Source: Nymphaea colorata (Eukaryota; Streptophyta; Magnoliopsida; Nymphaeales; Nymphaeaceae). Taken from it: a stretch of DNA of 64,000 nt. The DNA is taken from positions 2,582,143-2,646,142 of the forward strand of contig NC_045138.2 in the NCBI RefSeq assembly GCF_008831285.2, read 5' to 3'. A program made the position numbers and the translations under genes. Numbering within the stretch: position 1 is the stretch's first letter; every line of letters starts with the position of its first letter. The notes under the pieces were generated by a model, which saw only the letters and a program-made list of their open reading frames with translations, searched no databases and had not been told where the DNA came from. Below, piece after piece: positions 60,744-64,000 of the stretch.

Positions 60744-61434
60744 GTGAGTGCTCTTTCTTTGCTCTCTTCGCGTCACTTGACGAGACTGTAGCATAGTGAC
60801 GCATGTTCCCAGTTTTTATGCCGCCTTGGTTTCAGTATTTCATCACGATCTGTTTGCATCCTGTTAATTATAGTTTGTGGACTTCTGCATATAAACATCT
60901 TTATGGTTGATCGTGGAGCTAGGGATTTACCAAAGGAACCATAAGCAGTTTAGTCGGTTGATAAGAATATGTATTTGATTGACATTACATCTTTCTTGTT
61001 TGTTTGTGGTATTTGCGAAGTGCTTTGTGAATGAGAGTAAAATACGGATTCGAAGTTTCGTTAGTAATGTCCTGTTGGCAAAATGAAAAAAGTAGGCAGG
61101 AAGAGAGCTACAGTTTGGAGCAGAGTTAACAAAAGCAGAAATGAAATTTTAAAAGGCGGAAGTGAGAGCCAAGTAAAAGCGCGAAGACTGAACCTGAAGC
61201 TAAAAGAGAAGGAATTTAAGACGCCATATTTTGACTAACAAAAATATATTAGTTAGAAATTTAACCACGGAACAAGACCATAATGATCAGTCAAAGAAAA
61301 AAAAAAGATAAAAAAAAAAACCACATTTGCGACTTTCGCGCGCACACACACACACATATATATATTGAAGAAAGTGAGTTCCCGCTGACATGAACCACAC
61401 TGGCTTTTTATAAAGCTCACTTTGTGAAGAACCA

Positions 61435-64000
61435 TGTTAGAACATCAACCATCTCAAAATACCAATTAACATAATTGGTCTCAATTCAGCAAGGAAAGTG
61501 GACAACGGTCATAAACCAACGTATCACTTATTTATGGAAGTGCCTCACGCTCTCCTCCCTTCCTTAATACTCTCTTGATGTATAAGGTTATGACTGATTG
61601 TATTGACAAGATTATTATCAAAAAATCAAAAACGTTGGTTTTCTTGCTTGTGGATGTAGGCTGCAAAGCCGAACCACATAGAACTGGTGCAGCCTCTTTT
61701 CTCTCTATCATCTTCTTCTTGATTAAATCTCAGTCTGTCATGGTATCAGAGCGGTAAAAAGATCATGTGAGGCAAAATCTTCGAGCTTCAAACTGTGAAT
61801 CATCATGGAACAAGAAAGGGAAACCAGGAATGACAACGGTGAAGCCACCATCATTCAAACCAGCGATGAATCGATGCACAAGAGTGTCGTTCATGAACAA
61901 GGTAACGCAATCTCAAAATTACTCATATGTTGCTCGATGGTTTCAACTATTTGCCTTGGTCTAAGGCTGTTACCCGATTTCTTAGTTGAAAATCCAAGTT
62001 AGATTGTATTGATGGTAGTATCAAGAAACCTCACATTAATGATCCAAAATACAATGAATGGAGGTCCACCAACGATACTGTAGCATCTTGGCTCATAAAC
62101 TCTTGGCTCATAAACTCTATGGAGCCCAAGATCGCAGCTAGTTTCACCTTCTTAGAAACTGCCGAAGAAGTTTGCCAAGGTGCCAAAGATCTTTACGGTG
62201 AGTATACAACCCGTATGTATCAACTAGCGCAAAAGAAGGGCAGCTTGAAAAAGGGCACATCATCCATTAGTGAGTACCTTGGTACTTTTAAAGCAATATG
62301 GGATGAAATAGATATTTATGCACCATTGACTACAGATCTTACTAAGGCCAAACGACAACGAGAACAAGATCGTATCTTTGAAATTTTAACCGGACTGCCT
62401 AATGATTATGAGCAACTACGTAGTCAAATACTTATGGCTCACGAACTGCCTTCTCTAGCTTCCGTTTTCTCCTTGCTTATGCGTGAAGAGTCCAAGCATA
62501 AGGCTATGGGTGCGCTGGCTGATGGTGGTGAAGTGATACAAAATGAAGACAAAATGACCTTTACAACAAGTAATAGTGCCCATGTCGCCAATAGTGAGAG
62601 GTCTTTTAAACACAAACGTGAGGACTTTATGTACTCATTGCAAGAGGAATGGTCATTCTCGAGATTCTTGTTGGTTCCTTCACAAAAACCAGACAAAGGG
62701 CAGAATTCAGCTTATAGAAGCATAGGTCACAGTCATGACAAAAGGGACAACAACTCCAACCAAGCGACTCAGGCCATCTCCTCATCAGAAAACCAAATCA
62801 CGTTGGACAAGCTTGCTGAAATGATAAAAGATCTTCAAGTTCAAAGGACAGCCGACATCTCAATTACATTAGGCAACAAAGGTACAAGCAAAACAGGTAC
62901 GACTCTTACTATGGCTAATAACATTGAGGGTAAAGACTTGCGATGGGTAGTTGACTCCGGGGCCACAGATCACATGGCCAATAAATCTTCTTTCTTAAGT
63001 TCATATGTTCATTCTAGAGATATTGGTCATGTTGCCGCTGCCAATGGTGTTCCTATAACTGTGAAAGGGTTAGGCAACATAGATTTTTTTTGACAAAAGT
63101 TACACTAGCAAGGTGCTTGTTATGCCTACCAATCTTCTATCGGTTGTTAAAATCACTAAGGAGTTAAATTGCAATGTGGTATTTTCTGCTACTAATGTTA
63201 TTTTTCAGGATCGGATGACTCAGAAGACGATTGGTGAAGGGCAATTCATCAATGGACTCTATCAAATAAGAACCATGAATAATGCACTGAACATAAATGA
63301 TGTCAACAATGGAGATGTCTGGCATCAAAGAATGGGACATCCATCTTCTAGAATTTTAGATTATTTATTTCCTAATCTATGCTTGAATTGTAGAGAGTGT
63401 GAAATATGCAAGTTTGCTAGAATGATTAGGCCTAAATTTTCTTTATTTGATTCCATTAGCCTAAAACCATTTGATTTGATACACTCTGATGTTTGGGGCC
63501 CTGCGCTTATTGATTCTATGGATGGATTTCGCTACTATGTGCTGTTCATTGATGATTTTTCTAAGTCTACATGGGTCTATTTATGAAGAATAAGTTCAAA
63601 GTGCTCTCTCACTTGAAAACCTTTTATAAAATGATTGAAGCCCAATATGTATTGAAAATTAAAGGTTTTAGATCTGACAATGGCACTGAGTATAAAAATC
63701 ATGATTTCAAATCCTTTCTTGGTGAACATGGTATTAGACACGAGACATCTTGTGTAGATACACTTCAACAAAATGGCATATCCGAAAGGAAAAACAGACA
63801 TTTACTCGAAGTTGTTAGAAGTTTCCTATTTCAAATGAATGTACCAAAAAATTGTTGAAAATATGCCATTTCGACTGCATGCTATGTTATTAATAGGACT
63901 CCAAGCGAATCTTTGAACTACCTCAGTCCTATCAAGCGTCTCACAGGAACTCAACCTAAGCTTGATCATCTTAGGTTGTTTGGATGTGTTCCTTACATGT
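61435..64000 (+). mobile_element. degraded Ty1/Copia LTR retrotransposon, 5' portion
   Basis: The 5' LTR is 61435-61740 (306 bp, TGTTAGAACATC...GTCTGTCA). The primer-binding site TGGTATCAGAGC follows at once (61741-61752), matching the usual plant Copia use of initiator tRNA-Met. Parts in order: gag (about 61.8-62.9 kb), a protease with the DSGAT active-site motif near 62.95 kb, the GAG-pre-integrase segment (WHQRMGHPS) near 63.3 kb and the integrase core to the window edge. The order protease-integrase fits Copia. The coding region is interrupted by several breaks (about three or more), so it is a fossil; reverse transcriptase and the 3' LTR lie outside. It sits in the same orientation as the lyase gene, after its exon 8. 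Age cannot be judged without the second LTR. Confidence 0.93.

Noticed and set aside
1-64000. A metabolic gene cluster or novel defence system
   Set aside because: The eight genes belong to unrelated housekeeping, plastid, regulatory and cell-wall families; neighbours do not share a pathway.

Overview
The window is nuclear DNA from a flowering plant. Evidence for this is the set of plant-only families (PSB33, a DUF506 protein, a PLS-class PPR protein, an AP2/ERF factor, a plant-type PL4 rhamnogalacturonan lyase), GT-AG introns, an AT-rich background with long (TA)n, (GA)n and (GT)n tracts, miniature hAT-like elements and a Ty1/Copia element. Sequence alone does not let me name the species.

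Layout. 1-9083 (minus): COG1, a Golgi tethering subunit; four coding exons are visible and the C-terminal exon is not found, probably lying left of the window. 10397-14820 (plus): PSB33/LIL8, a thylakoid Rieske-like protein, three exons, with a promoter carrying three GATAA motifs and a TATA box. 14.8-19.6 kb: repeats. 19617-20123 (plus): intronless DREB/ERF gene with three W-boxes upstream. 20.1-25.7 kb: repeat-rich, including a complete hAT-like miniature element with 8-bp flanking repeats. 25690-27447 (minus): intronless plastid amidophosphoribosyltransferase (purF/ASE). 27.4-32.6 kb: repeats. 32637-34414 (plus): three-exon DUF506 gene with G-boxes and TATA. 35382-41977 (minus): 13-exon alpha/beta hydrolase of the ABHD11 type, fully resolved to 399 residues. 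45273-47438 (plus): intronless E-class PPR gene. 47.4-54.7 kb: AT-rich and repeat-rich with no convincing gene. 54679-60743 (plus): first eight exons of a rhamnogalacturonan lyase gene. 61435-64000: a degraded Ty1/Copia element lying where the lyase's next intron should be.

The genes are ordinary dispersed housekeeping, plastid and regulatory genes. They do not form a pathway cluster, and I found no undescribed biological system. The most useful observations are structural: exact exon models (including a GC-AG intron and a 27-bp micro-exon), overlapping upstream ORFs on the PSB33 leader, promoter motif clusters, several miniature-element families with recognisable ends, and a Copia insertion inside a host gene. 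PSB33 and this PPR type also appear, from memory, to be neighbours in Arabidopsis (At1g71500 and At1g71490), which would make the block a remnant of old synteny.
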